From NCBI GenBank assembly GCA_900467185.1, contig UBPA01000021.1, positions 161,548 to 225,547 of the forward strand: DNA of 64,000 nucleotides, written 5' to 3'. The notes below the pieces were generated by a model, which was given only the letters and a program-made list of their open reading frames with translations, made no database searches and was not told the DNA's origin. This document shows positions 50,261 through 59,309 of this stretch, piece after piece. Numbering within the stretch: position 1 is the stretch's first letter; the number at the start of each line of letters is the position of its first letter. The translations under genes were made by a program, and so were the position numbers. The stretch comes from Hyphomicrobiales bacterium (GTDB lineage Bacteria; Pseudomonadota; Alphaproteobacteria; Rhizobiales; Rhizobiaceae).

Positions 50261-51655
50261 TTCGTCTTGATCGTGGATGCGTTCGCCGAAAGCAAGGCGC
50301 CTCGACATCTCGGCCCAGATGGGGTCCCGGGTAAAAGCCGACAACTCACCACTGGTCTCGACAAGCGTTTTTTCGGCATAGCGTGCCAAAATCGCCGAGA
50401 CGCTTCCAGACGCCTCGAGCTCTTTGTAAGGGTCGCTCCCTTCGGGTGCGATCACACGATGCCCCCACAAGCCCGGTAAAACGTCCTTCCTCATATCCTC
50501 AAGGAGGTCCTTCGCACCTGACAGCCGGACGCCGACGGCGGCGAGGTGACGCAGCAGAGGTAGGTAGACGGTCTGGCGGCATCCACCCAACACCCGCACG
50601 CCCGGCAGGATCGACATCACCAGGAAGGCGGTCAGAAGGCTGGGAAGAATATCGCGCTTTCGCAGCGCGTCTGCGAGACGAGGCGGCGCGAACGTCAGCT
50701 CGAAGTCCTGGTCGCCGCCACTTCTGAGGGCGCCCGCTTCAAGACGCAGGGGGAGAATCCTGTCACGTTCCAATCGCCAGAACAGATCGGTCGTCCGGCG
50801 GACCCATCCTGCCCACGGACCGCCGTTCAAGCGGTCGATCTCACCCAGCATCGCCGTGGCGACCTCTATATTCCCGGCAAATCCGGTCGCCAGCCATGAC
50901 TGTTCATCTTCTAAATGATCAGCCAGAAGGTCGGCGATGTCGAAGTCATCGAGTTGGAGCAGTTTGGCCTGACCCGAAAACCGGCTGTTCCAGAGGTGCT
51001 GATTGGCGACCTTGATGGCTTCGGCCGCCGATGGGTAGGAGCCGGAGGGGAGTTCTCCCAACAATCGAGCTGCGGAAGCGTTGGGAGCGATGTTGCCTGC
51101 AGCGTCTGTAAGAGCGAACCGGTATGGCCCGTTGAGGCATCCGATACTGGATCTGTCGATCCGGCTCCGGGGAAGCCCGAAGAGATTGAGGGGTGTACCG
51201 TCGAGGCGCAGCCATCCGGCACCCTTCTTGGCGCTCTCACTGAAACTCGTCGTGGAGACGCAATAGGTGATGTGCCAGTCTCGCTCGTGCGCCTGAAGAC
51301 CCATCAGGCTGAACAAATGGGTGTAGAAGGCATCCGGCTCGAACAGCAGCAGGCAGTGCGGGCCTGTTTGCAGCACAGGCTTTTTCGTGACCTCCGCTCC
51401 AGCGGCCCTGGCCTCACAGGTATCATATCCGGACCGAAGCGCCGCAGCCTCCACGCGCCTTTGGAGGAGGGTCATCGCATGCGCGCGGATCGGAATGTTC
51501 GCAGCGAACGGCGCAGTTTTGTAGGCGAATGCAGCATAGTCTTTGATAGGGCGTGACCAGAAGCGCGCGGTGGACGGCATGAGGTTTGTCAGACAACGGC
51601 GGACATCATCTGCGTTGGCGGCGGCGCGGGCGTCCTCTGCCGCGGTCGAGGTCAT
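50246..51655 (-). CDS. Unrecognised 469-residue protein in the LuxR-linked locus
   Basis: A mostly soluble protein with no family I can name. Notable segments are TGPHCLLLFEPDAFYTHLFSLMG (about 96-118), DWHITYCVSTTSFSES, and in the C-terminal half GVRVLGGCRQTVYLPLLRHLAAVG. It has no signal peptide and a single weakly hydrophobic stretch (LTAFLVMSILPGV). It follows the methyltransferase-like gene by 42 bases, on the same strand, and both are downstream of a LuxR gene. A biosynthetic enzyme is the most natural guess from context; nothing in the sequence proves it. Confidence 0.55.
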   Translation of the reverse strand: MTSTAAEDARAAANADDVRRCLTNLMPSTARFWSRPIKDYAAFAYKTAPFAANIPIRAHAMTLLQRRVEAAALRSGYDTCEARAAGAEVTKKPVLQTGPHCLLLFEPDAFYTHLFSLMGLQAHERDWHITYCVSTTSFSESAKKGAGWLRLDGTPLNLFGLPRSRIDRSSIGCLNGPYRFALTDAAGNIAPNASAARLLGELPSGSYPSAAEAIKVANQHLWNSRFSGQAKLLQLDDFDIADLLADHLEDEQSWLATGFAGNIEVATAMLGEIDRLNGGPWAGWVRRTTDLFWRLERDRILPLRLEAGALRSGGDQDFELTFAPPRLADALRKRDILPSLLTAFLVMSILPGVRVLGGCRQTVYLPLLRHLAAVGVRLSGAKDLLEDMRKDVLPGLWGHRVIAPEGSDPYKELEASGSVSAILARYAEKTLVETSGELSAFTRDPIWAEMSRRLAFGERIHDQDEWRWA

Positions 51656-51697
51656 CTACGCTGCCGTCTTGTGAGATGCATGGCCAACGTCTCCACG

Positions 51698-52717
51698 CTA
51701 GTGAAGCACGGCTCCAATCGGATCGGAGCTCGTGTCAATGAGCACGAGAGGAAGCTTGGCATAGCAGTAGGCCGGCGGCAGCGCAGGTCGTTTCAGGAGA
51801 GAGGTGAACGCGAGGATGGATGAACGGGAATTTGACGAGACGATGGTATAGAAATTCCCGCTGTTCCAGGTGGCGACCGAATAGCGGAAGAAGGATCTCA
51901 GCGCGTTCGTGGTGGCCTCGAGATCCACCTGGAAATCGACCATCGTGTCGAGGATCTCGCTCTTCTTTCCCGAGATACTGACGCGTGAGAAATAGCGCGG
52001 CTTGAACAGGTCGTCTTTTTGTCGCTCGCGGGCGTCATAGAGATCGCGGTCCGAATGAGACAGCTTCTGGACCTGGATCAGCAGGCCCCCGTCGCGGATC
52101 CTCGGCATGATGAAGTCGAGTTGCTGCACCCTGTCAGAGCCGTACATCTGGAATGTCGTGTCCTCCAGAAGAATGTCAAAGCCTTCGCGAAATGGCTCGA
52201 GCGCATCGTCGCTGGCGTAGCGCGCGTCATCAAGTTCGAAAAACGGTCCCAGGAAGAAGTGCGCATGCACGCTGCCACGCCGCTCGTTGAATGCCGTCTG
52301 ATTGGCGGCCGTTGGGCTGCAGCAGAGCGTCTTGATACGCCCGCCGCCGAGGGCGCCGAGCGTTCGGGCAAGGCACCCCGTTCCCGCACCTAATGTGTAG
52401 AGCGTTGCGGGTGACGATTTCGACATCCAACGGTTCAGCGCGAAAGAGAGCGTCGCAGCGCCCAGTCTGCATTCCTCTTCCAGTCGGAAGGGAATGCTGG
52501 CGAAGTAGTGGCTGTCGAATGCGCCCCACAAGGCCTTCTGGGTGTCGAAGAAGACAGCACACTCCACATCGAAATCCAGCATGCTCAGATCCGGCCGCGG
52601 AACTGCGACATCCGGCATGCCGTCGAGCCCGCCGGCGGTTCGGTCGAAGAACGCCGAAAAGGACGTTAGTCGTGGAGCCTGTCGCCAACCATCGATCGTG
52701 CTTGCGTTGGCCATCAT
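51698..52717 (-). CDS. SAM-dependent methyltransferase-like protein
   Basis: A 339-residue protein. The middle contains LYTLGAGTGCLARTLGALGGG (about 106-126), the glycine-rich SAM-binding motif I, followed by a further strand-helix pattern and FDILLEDTTFQMYG, the place of motif IV. The N-terminal 100 residues (FFDTQKALWGAF, then SHYFASIPFRLEEECRLGAAT) are not a standard methyltransferase part. The start has GGAGACG three to six bases upstream (ATGATG). It forms an operon with the unknown gene at 50246, 42 bases further on, and a 13-base palindrome lies 44 bases upstream. Confidence 0.65.
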   Translation of the reverse strand: MMANASTIDGWRQAPRLTSFSAFFDRTAGGLDGMPDVAVPRPDLSMLDFDVECAVFFDTQKALWGAFDSHYFASIPFRLEEECRLGAATLSFALNRWMSKSSPATLYTLGAGTGCLARTLGALGGGRIKTLCCSPTAANQTAFNERRGSVHAHFFLGPFFELDDARYASDDALEPFREGFDILLEDTTFQMYGSDRVQQLDFIMPRIRDGGLLIQVQKLSHSDRDLYDARERQKDDLFKPRYFSRVSISGKKSEILDTMVDFQVDLEATTNALRSFFRYSVATWNSGNFYTIVSSNSRSSILAFTSLLKRPALPPAYCYAKLPLVLIDTSSDPIGAVLH

Positions 52718-52760
52718 CGTCTCCTGCAGAAGGGTTGGAATGCTCGCCCGGCTGCAGATT

Positions 52761-52773
52761 TGGCATCATGCCA
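52761..52773. promoter_or_regulatory. Candidate LuxR-type operator
   Basis: TGGCATCATGCCA, a palindrome with perfect 6-base arms, 44 bases upstream of the methyltransferase-like gene and pointing to the LuxR gene on its other side. Confidence 0.35.
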
Positions 52774-52916
52774 TCGTTTTCCGCCGCTGTTCGAACCTGA
52801 TGGACGGAGTTTCACCTTGGAGCTGGACAGCCGCAATCTGACGGATCCTATAGGTTGCACATCTGCCTCAAAGACCTTTTGATCCAGGCAGCCGGGTTCG
52901 TGATGGGGAGGGGCCG

Positions 52917-53636
52917 CTAGATGCTGATCAAATCAAGGATCGTAGCGCGGGCAACCGCGTGATGGCTGGTGAGCGCGCCGAGCTTGTGCCTCGCCGTCCT
53001 CAAATACAAACGGACGGAACTTTCCGAAATTTCCAAGCTGGCCGCGATCTGCTTGTGGATTCGTCCGGCTGCAAGCAGTTCAAGACACTGCTTTTCTCGG
53101 CGTGACAAAGCCTTGCTCCGAACCACCGGGCGCAGGCCTGTGACGCCAAGGATCGTCTCGTGAAGATAGTAGGATAGAACATGGAGGTCGTTAATGATCA
53201 GGGCCCTGAGGTCTGCCCAGTCCGGCTGCATGAGATGGGAAGAAACGGAGAAAAACGCCCGTTCTCCGTAGGGGCCGCGAATAGGAAAGGTAAGGCCATT
53301 CGGACCGACACCGTGCGACAGAGCCTCATCGAAAAAGAGAGCCACATTGCGGTCGGTCCGATCTACGGCTTCCCAATCGACCGGCAGAAGGCCGGCAAGG
53401 CTGACCCCGATCAGAGGATCGAGTTCGAAGAAGTTACGAGCGACATAGGTGTCTACCCAAGCTTTGGGATAGGTCGTGAAGTAGAAGGGGTTGTGCTTCG
53501 ACGACGAGTTGAATCTCAATGCGAGAAACGTCGCGTGGGAGAGGTCGTAACGCGCGCAGGTTTTGCGCAGTAAGCTTTCGATTTCACCACGATGCTTCGT
53601 GTCTCTGATGTCCTCAAGCGACAGGTAAAGGCGCAA
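52917..53636 (-). CDS. LuxR-family regulator with autoinducer-binding domain (LuxR solo)
   Basis: A 239-residue regulator. The N-terminal domain has the LuxR ligand-pocket pattern: YPKAWVDTYVARNFFELDPLIG (Trp 57, Tyr 61, Asp 70, Pro 71), PVDWEAV (Trp 85) and PNGLTFPIRGPYGERAFFSV with a conserved Gly. The C-terminal helix-turn-helix runs from SRREKQCLELLAAGRIHKQIA to VRLYLRTARHKLG (about 177-219). No luxI-type synthase gene is in the window. It is 199 bases upstream of the methyltransferase-like gene on the same strand and divergent from the MFS remnant, so both are candidate targets. Confidence 0.85.
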   Translation of the reverse strand: MRLYLSLEDIRDTKHRGEIESLLRKTCARYDLSHATFLALRFNSSSKHNPFYFTTYPKAWVDTYVARNFFELDPLIGVSLAGLLPVDWEAVDRTDRNVALFFDEALSHGVGPNGLTFPIRGPYGERAFFSVSSHLMQPDWADLRALIINDLHVLSYYLHETILGVTGLRPVVRSKALSRREKQCLELLAAGRIHKQIAASLEISESSVRLYLRTARHKLGALTSHHAVARATILDLISI

Positions 53637-53696
53637 TCTTACTCCGATCGAGACGAGGTCTTATGTCTCGTGACCATAGTCCAATTGGGCATGCAC

Positions 53697-53718
53697 TGAC
53701 AGCTTCGCATACCTGTCA
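53697..53718. promoter_or_regulatory. Dyad between the LuxR gene and the MFS gene
   Basis: TGACAG (53697-53702) and CTGTCA (53713-53718) with a 10-base spacer, in the 126-base gap between divergent genes. It could be a binding site of the LuxR protein, but the arms are short. Confidence 0.3.
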
Positions 53719-53762
53719 TATCCGACAATGCTATGGTGGTTTGTCGACACAAGGTGAGAGAA

Positions 53763-54996
53763 ATGGCAGATCCCGTGGCGATCAAAGACCGTATTCCCCC
53801 GGGGGTGCTTCTCCTGACGGTGGGGAACGGTTTCGTCATTCTTACGCGCGCCATGACGCTTTCCTTCCTTGTCTTGAAACTTCAGCAGACCTTTGGGTTG
53901 ACGCCGATGATGATCGGGTTCTTGCTCGGTCTCGGCTTGCTTACAGGTGCCATCGCCGGGCCTTTTGCTGAACGCTCTCGGATCGAACCGGTCGGAAGGT
54001 GACGTTGTCGCTCGTGTTGGGCACACTTTCCATCTCAACGGTGGTTTTGGGACTGACGGAAAGCGTCCTCCTGCTCGGCGTCGCTCGCTGTGTCGCGGCG
54101 ACGGCGATGTCCCTCTACGGCCTGATCTCGCGGGCGTTGATGAGCGACCTCTGCACCGAGGGGACACGGCTGAAATACTTCTCCTAGCGGTACACGGCAT
54201 CGAATGCCGGTTGGGTTGTCGGTCCTCTCATCGGCGTCGGTGCGGGCTTGGCGTCATCACCCCTCTTTCTCGTCGGGGCATGCGTTTACGGGACGATGGC
54301 GCTCCTTCTGTATCGCTCATATCGGCCAGCCGCGGTCGATCCAGACGAGCCGAAAGAATTAAGGCCAGGTGTCATCGCGAGTATCTTGGAGGCGTTCGGC
54401 AACAGCGCCTTGCTCTATTTTACCTTGGGCAGCACGTTGTTCGTTGCCGTGTATGGCCAGTGGTCGGCAACGCTTGCTCCGTATCTCGTTGAAAACGTTA
54501 AGGATGGTGCGACCATCTACGCATACCTGTTGTCCATCAATGGTCTCGTCGTGCTCACGGCAAACGCTTTCACCCGACAGATGATCGAGCGGATGGGATC
54601 AATACGGACACTGCTTTTGGGATCCGGCTTGCTCGTCTTAAGCCAGCTTTGTTTTCCAGATCGGATGGATCGGCGGGTTTTGCCGCCTCCATGGTGGTCT
54701 TCAACCTTGGCGAAATTCTCGTGATGCCCGCCGAGTACATGCTCCTTGACAGCATATCATGCGCCCAGAACCGCGGACGCTCCTTCGGAGCGCATTCCCT
54801 CTCGGCCGTCGGTGGCTTCATCGGGCCGACGTTCGGCGGCGCGGCGCTGGAACTGCTGGGAGGACCAGCAATGTTTATGCTCTTTGCCGCTTTCATATCC
54901 ATAGGGACACTCTTCTTTTTCGCTGGTGCGGGAAAGCTGCCCGGACCGCGCCAGAGTGTCGAGATGCTGACAGCACCGACACTGGACCATCCTCAC
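53763..54996 (+). pseudogene. Broken MFS transporter
   Basis: Successive frames together encode one major-facilitator transporter: MADPVAIKDRIPPGVLLLTVGNGFVILTR ... FGLTPMMIGFLLGLGLLTGAIAGPF, then after a frameshift near 53975 LSDRTGRKVTLSLVLGTLS (the MFS loop motif), an in-frame stop at 54185, PLIGVGAGLASSPLFLVGACVYG and VYGQWSATLAPYLVENVKDGA, and after a second frameshift near 54650 NLGEILVMPAEYMLLDSIS ... PTFGGAALELLGGPAMFMLF. Two frameshifts and one nonsense codon mean it is dead. It was probably the exporter of the divergent locus. Confidence 0.75.
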
Positions 54997-55359
54997 CTTC
55001 TAACACTATGTTTCGCTCTGTCGTCCCGATGTCAAATCCGTCGAAGGATCGGGAAGCGGACCCGCTCGCCGGGGGCTGTCGGTCCCGGTTTCCGACGGTG
55101 TCGGCGCTATGCTAAACCTCCTGCGGCAACCCTTTTATCCGGTCTCTCGGGAGGCGAACGGCTTCCGCGCGAAGCGCTGCAGCTGGTACGCCTGCTTTCT
55201 CAGCTGATCCTTCGAGGGCAGCAGTCGCACGCGCGTTCCGCAGCTCATCCGTCCGGAATTGGCGCTACCGGAATGTCGTCGGTGCCAGGATCGCAACTGC
55301 GTGGCATACGTCACGACATTCGATGACGCATGAGGTCATTTACAGGGTTGCTGACTGCC
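54997..55359. other. No gene recognised
   Basis: About 360 bases between the MFS remnant and the unknown gene; the MFS reading frame runs on without meaning to a stop at 55326. Confidence 0.35.
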
Positions 55360-55989
55360 TCAGCGCAGAAGCCCGTCTCGACCAAATGCTTCCCAGTCGT
55401 CGAGCTTTGCGCCGGGCTCATCCAATGCAGGAGGCTCTCGGGGCACGGCACTGCGGCCCTTTCTCAGGGACCGGGTCAGCTTTGCTTTGTAAGCTGCCCG
55501 CCGACGGTTCTCGGTTGCCGCTGCCGCATCATCTGCCCGCCAATCATCGATCACACCACTGTTCAGAATGTCCTCGACGACCCTCGGATCGAAGACATGA
55601 AAGGTGATCTTTTTTGCGCGGCCCGCCAGTCGAACGGTTCTCGTTCCCAAACTCGGAAGGCGGCCGTCCGCGAGCCAGCGGTGTCTCTCCCCTGCCTTGA
55701 TCGTGAGGATGTCCTGGATCTCACGTGGGATCACAGGAAGACTTTCTATGCCTGTCATAGCTGTCGAGACGATGCCCGCTGCGGCAACAAACTCGGATTT
55801 CGCGCTGGCGGGCATCGCGAGGACCAACTCCCCGGCCTCCAGAACGAGCAGCTTTTTTAATGGTATCGGCAGTCGAGCGCGCATTTCCAGCAGTATGCCT
55901 CTCGCGCGGACCGATGAACCGAGTGTCGCCTCCGACGACAACGTCCAGGTTCGCAACAGTTCGACGTCATCTTTCTCGCGCTTTGACAT
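55360..55989 (-). CDS. Hypothetical 209-residue protein
   Basis: A soluble, basic protein. The first two thirds (LLVLEAGELVLAMPASAKSEFVAAAGIVSTAMTGIESLPVIPREIQDIL) are helical, and the C-terminal third is highly charged (ENRRRAAYKAKLTRSLRKGRS). No domain recognised. It lies near the SRAP and mutasome genes but is convergent with nothing and has no clear partner. Confidence 0.5.
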   Translation of the reverse strand: MSKREKDDVELLRTWTLSSEATLGSSVRARGILLEMRARLPIPLKKLLVLEAGELVLAMPASAKSEFVAAAGIVSTAMTGIESLPVIPREIQDILTIKAGERHRWLADGRLPSLGTRTVRLAGRAKKITFHVFDPRVVEDILNSGVIDDWRADDAAAATENRRRAAYKAKLTRSLRKGRSAVPREPPALDEPGAKLDDWEAFGRDGLLR

Positions 55990-56054
55990 GACGGTGAAAT
56001 GGGTCTTGACCCGGCCAAGTCAACGCACCGCGTTCGGTCTCCGATGTGGTCTAC

Positions 56055-56792
56055 TCACGCTTGCGTTGGTCTGGCGTTGGTTTTGAGGACAACAAGCCGA
56101 TCATCCGGCAGCGGACGCTGCAGCGCCTTCGCCTCTGCCCAGGGCAGCGTCAGCCACGCCTCGACCTCGTCCGGTCTCGTCAGGATCACTGGCATCGCCT
56201 TCGGGTGGATCGGCCCCACCACTGCATTCGGCGGGCAGGTGAGGAAGGCATAGTAGTCCGCGGTGATCAGGCCCTCCTTCACCTTGCGCACGCTCGTCCA
56301 GTCTCTGACCCAGATACCGGCGAAGAACATCAGCGGCTCGCTCACATCGCCCGCAAACCAGGCATTCGGTGTGCGCTCGCCTTCGACCTTGGCGGCAGGG
56401 TTCGGCTCGGCAAAGCGGGTGAGGGGCACAACGCAGCGGTTCTCGACCCCCAGCCAGCGCGTCCAGTGGCGGCTTGCTGTATTGCGCACATTGGTCGTGC
56501 CACCGTCCGGCTCATGTTTGAGGAGCGCATCGAAGTCCACGTTCTTGCCCTTGGCGCGCAGCTTGTCGGCCCGCTTGGTTGCAGCTTCGTACAGCGCCTG
56601 ACTGGAACTCGGCATGCCCCATCGCACAGACGCAAGCTCACGCACCCCGTCGGGTGCATTGCGCACAACCGGCGCCATCCGGTCAGGGTATACGTCGAGC
56701 GACGGCTCCATGTTGCCGATGATGTCACGGGCAGCATTGGCAAAGGCACGGATCGCCTCCTGGTTCGTCGTGATGTTGTAGAGGTTACACAT
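56055..56792 (-). CDS. SOS-response-associated peptidase-type DNA-lesion protein (SRAP/YedK)
   Basis: A 245-residue SRAP-domain protein. The catalytic Cys is residue 2 (MCNLYN), which forms a thiazolidine link to abasic sites in single-stranded DNA. The further conserved residues are present: Asn in TTNVRNTAS, Glu in TRFAEPN, and His in VGPIHPKAMPVIL. It protects abasic sites at stalled forks. No SOS box was seen upstream, but it lies next to the imuA-imuB-dnaE2 unit, in the opposite direction. Confidence 0.9.
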   Translation of the reverse strand: MCNLYNITTNQEAIRAFANAARDIIGNMEPSLDVYPDRMAPVVRNAPDGVRELASVRWGMPSSSQALYEAATKRADKLRAKGKNVDFDALLKHEPDGGTTNVRNTASRHWTRWLGVENRCVVPLTRFAEPNPAAKVEGERTPNAWFAGDVSEPLMFFAGIWVRDWTSVRKVKEGLITADYYAFLTCPPNAVVGPIHPKAMPVILTRPDEVEAWLTLPWAEAKALQRPLPDDRLVVLKTNARPTQA

Positions 56793-57124
56793 CTGTCGCT
56801 TCCCGCTGGGATGGCTGATCGAGAGATAGGGTCAGGCGATCCTAGCATGCGGACGAGATTTTGCGAGTAACGACCAGTTGGGGAATGGGAGATGACGCGT
56901 CCTCCACAGGCCGGTGCATTTCCTGTTGATGATCTGGAAGGTGGTCCGTGACTTACCATTCTGAATCAAAAGCAGAATCGCCAGTCCCTTCGATTTTCCG
57001 ATTATTTTCCTATTGAAGGCGGACTTGACTCCTATCGCGAAAAGAACAAGTCATGAACATCAACTTCGTTAGCGGCATGATGCCGCGCTTGTAACCCGCA
57101 AATCTCGAGAGGAGTGCGTGATCG
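56793..57124. other. Divergent promoter region of SRAP and mutasome genes
   Basis: About 330 bases without a gene. It carries the SOS box at 57044-57058; otherwise nothing recognisable. Confidence 0.5.
57044..57058 (+). promoter_or_regulatory. LexA (SOS) box of the mutasome operon
   Basis: GAAC-AAGTCAT-GAAC, an exact match to the alphaproteobacterial LexA consensus (GAAC-N7-GAAC), 66 bases upstream of imuA. This context is where such a box is expected. Confidence 0.75.
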
Positions 57125-57877
57125 ATGACGGCTGCCCGCGCACAGGTTCTCACCGAGCTTCGCGACCGGATCGCAACGCTGGAGCGCAGCGTTCCGCGTC
57201 AGGCAGGTTGGCTGCCGTTCGGCGTGCTGGCCATCGATGCCGTCCTGCCGGGCGGCGGTCTTGCCCGTGGCGCCCTGCACGAGATCGCCGGCGGCGGATC
57301 CGGCACGGTCGACGGTGCGGCGGCAGCCCTGTTTGCCGCCGGGATCGCTGCGCGCACGAAAGGCAAGGTCGTCTGGTGCCTCACGCGGCCTGACCTGTTT
57401 TTTCCGGCACTCGCCCAGGTCGGCCTCGACGCCAATCGTGTCGTGTTCGTCGAGGTCGATCGCGAGGAGGAGGTACTGGCGTCGATGGAAGAGGGCCTAT
57501 CGCATGGCGGCCTCGGCGCGGTGGTCGGCGAACTCGTGCGTCTGCCGATGACCGCCTCGCGCCGGCTGCAGCTTGCCGCAGAAAAATACGGCACGCTGGG
57601 TCTGGTGGTGCGGCGATGGCGACGGCAGACGGAGGCCAATGACTTCGGCCAGCCGACGGCATCCACCACGCGCTGGCGGGTCAGCGTGCTGCCGTCGGTG
57701 GCGCTGCCGGTTCCCGGTGTCGGCCGGCCGCAATGGTTCCTGGAGCTGATGCGGGTCAAATCGGGGGAATGCGCGGAATTTACTGTCGGAGCCTGTGATG
57801 CCCAGGGTCGTATCCATCTATCTGCCGACGCTGCCGACCGATCGCATCCGTCGCGACGATCCGGATATTCCGCCTGA
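57125..57877 (+). CDS. imuA: ImuA mutasome protein
   Basis: A 250-residue RecA-like protein without a full Walker A. It has GVLAIDAVLPGGGLARGALHEIAGGGSG (about 34-61) and VVWCLTRPDLFFPALAQVGLDANRVVFVEVDREEEVLASMEEGLSHGGLGAVVGE. ImuA regulates the ImuB/DnaE2 mutasome by binding RecA and ImuB. Its last 83 bases overlap imuB in another frame. SOS-inducible through the box at 57044. Confidence 0.85.
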   Translation: MTAARAQVLTELRDRIATLERSVPRQAGWLPFGVLAIDAVLPGGGLARGALHEIAGGGSGTVDGAAAALFAAGIAARTKGKVVWCLTRPDLFFPALAQVGLDANRVVFVEVDREEEVLASMEEGLSHGGLGAVVGELVRLPMTASRRLQLAAEKYGTLGLVVRRWRRQTEANDFGQPTASTTRWRVSVLPSVALPVPGVGRPQWFLELMRVKSGECAEFTVGACDAQGRIHLSADAADRSHPSRRSGYSA

Positions 57878-59309
57878 GCAGCCGGTGGTGGTGATCGCGC
57901 GAAGCGGTGCCAAGCGCTGGGTATCGTCAGCGGATGCGGCAGCCGTTACGGCCGGTGTGCGGGTCGGCATGGCGGCGGCCAAGGCGCAGGCTTTGTTCTC
58001 CGGGCTGATGATGGTGGATGCCGATCCCTCGGCCGACGCACGGGCGCTCGAGCGGTTGTCGCTCTGGGCGTTGAAGATCTACTCGCCCGTCGTTGCCGTC
58101 GACGGCACGGACGGCATCGTGCTCGACACGGAAGGCGCCGATCATCTCCAGGGCGGCGAGGCGATGATGATCTCCGGGATCGCCAACCGCTTCCGCCCCA
58201 AGGGCCTCACTGCACGCGTCGCCATCGCCGATACCTGGGGTGCCGCGCACGCCTGCGCCCGCACCATCGCGCGCGAGACCGTGATCGTGCCCACGGGCCA
58301 GACAGCGAGAGCCGTCGAGCGTCTGCCGATCGCGCGGCTGCGGCTGCCTGAGAAGACCGTGTCCGATCTGCGCACGCTCGGCTTCCGCACCATCGGCGAA
58401 CTTTCCGCCACACCGCGTGCGCCGCTGGCGCTTCGCTTTGGCCCCGAGATCGGCCGCCGGCTTGATCAGATGTACGGGCGCGTGTCCGAACCGATCGATC
58501 CGGTCCGTGACCCCGACCTCATCGTCGTCTCGCGCTCCTTTGCCGAGCCCATCGGAGCCGCCGAGACCATCGACAAATATGTCGGTCGCCTGGTCGTGGA
58601 ACTCGTGGAGAAGCTGCAGGAGAGGGGGCTTGGCATCCGGCGTGCCGATCTCCTTGTGGAGAAAGTGGACGGCACGCGCCAGGCAATCCGGGCGGGCACG
58701 GCAAAGCCTGCGCGCGACATCGCCTGGCTGACAAAGCTCTTCCGCGACCGCACCGAAAAGATCGAGCCGGGTTTTGGGATCGAGAAGCTGTCGCTGGCCG
58801 CCGTCATGGCGGAGCCGCTGGAGGAGACACAGAGCGCGTCGAGCCTTGTGGATGATTGTGATCGCGACATCACGCCGCTCATCGACATCTTCGGCAATCG
58901 CGGCCACAGGGTCTACCGCTATGCCGCTGTAGCAAGCGACGTACCGGAACGTAGCGTGCGCCGGATCGCGGCGGCCGCCGCCGATGTGCTGGAGTCATGG
59001 ACGCTACACTGGCCGCGCCCGACGCGTCTTCTAGCGCACCCCGACCCGATCGACGTCATCGCGCTCCTGCCCGACCGGCCGCCCGTGTCGTTTACCTGGC
59101 GCGGCAAGCGGAGACGCGTCAAGCGGGCGGACGGGCCTGAGCGTGTCTTTGGCGAGTGGTGGAAGCGCGACAGCGAGATTGCAGCCGTGCGCGATTACTT
59201 CACACTGGAGGACGAGGCAGGCGAGCGCTTCTGGGTGTTCCGCAGCGGCGACGGCGAGAACCTGGCGACCGGCTCGCACCGCTGGTTCCTGCATGGGATC
59301 TTCGCATGA
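57798..59309 (+). CDS. imuB: ImuB, Y-family-polymerase-like mutasome protein
   Basis: A 503-residue member of the Y-family that lacks catalytic residues and serves as a hub between DnaE2 and the sliding clamp. It starts [21 protein letters not shown] and carries the little-finger and fingers landmarks [73 protein letters not shown], and the C-terminal [31 protein letters not shown] at 57795 precedes the ATG at 57798. It overlaps imuA upstream and shares its last four bases with dnaE2. Confidence 0.9.
   Translation: MPRVVSIYLPTLPTDRIRRDDPDIPPEQPVVVIARSGAKRWVSSADAAAVTAGVRVGMAAAKAQALFSGLMMVDADPSADARALERLSLWALKIYSPVVAVDGTDGIVLDTEGADHLQGGEAMMISGIANRFRPKGLTARVAIADTWGAAHACARTIARETVIVPTGQTARAVERLPIARLRLPEKTVSDLRTLGFRTIGELSATPRAPLALRFGPEIGRRLDQMYGRVSEPIDPVRDPDLIVVSRSFAEPIGAAETIDKYVGRLVVELVEKLQERGLGIRRADLLVEKVDGTRQAIRAGTAKPARDIAWLTKLFRDRTEKIEPGFGIEKLSLAAVMAEPLEETQSASSLVDDCDRDITPLIDIFGNRGHRVYRYAAVASDVPERSVRRIAAAAADVLESWTLHWPRPTRLLAHPDPIDVIALLPDRPPVSFTWRGKRRRVKRADGPERVFGEWWKRDSEIAAVRDYFTLEDEAGERFWVFRSGDGENLATGSHRWFLHGIFA

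Noticed and set aside
57927..58907. 326-residue minus-strand frame opposite imuB
   Set aside because: Shadow frame; imuB landmarks are on the plus strand.
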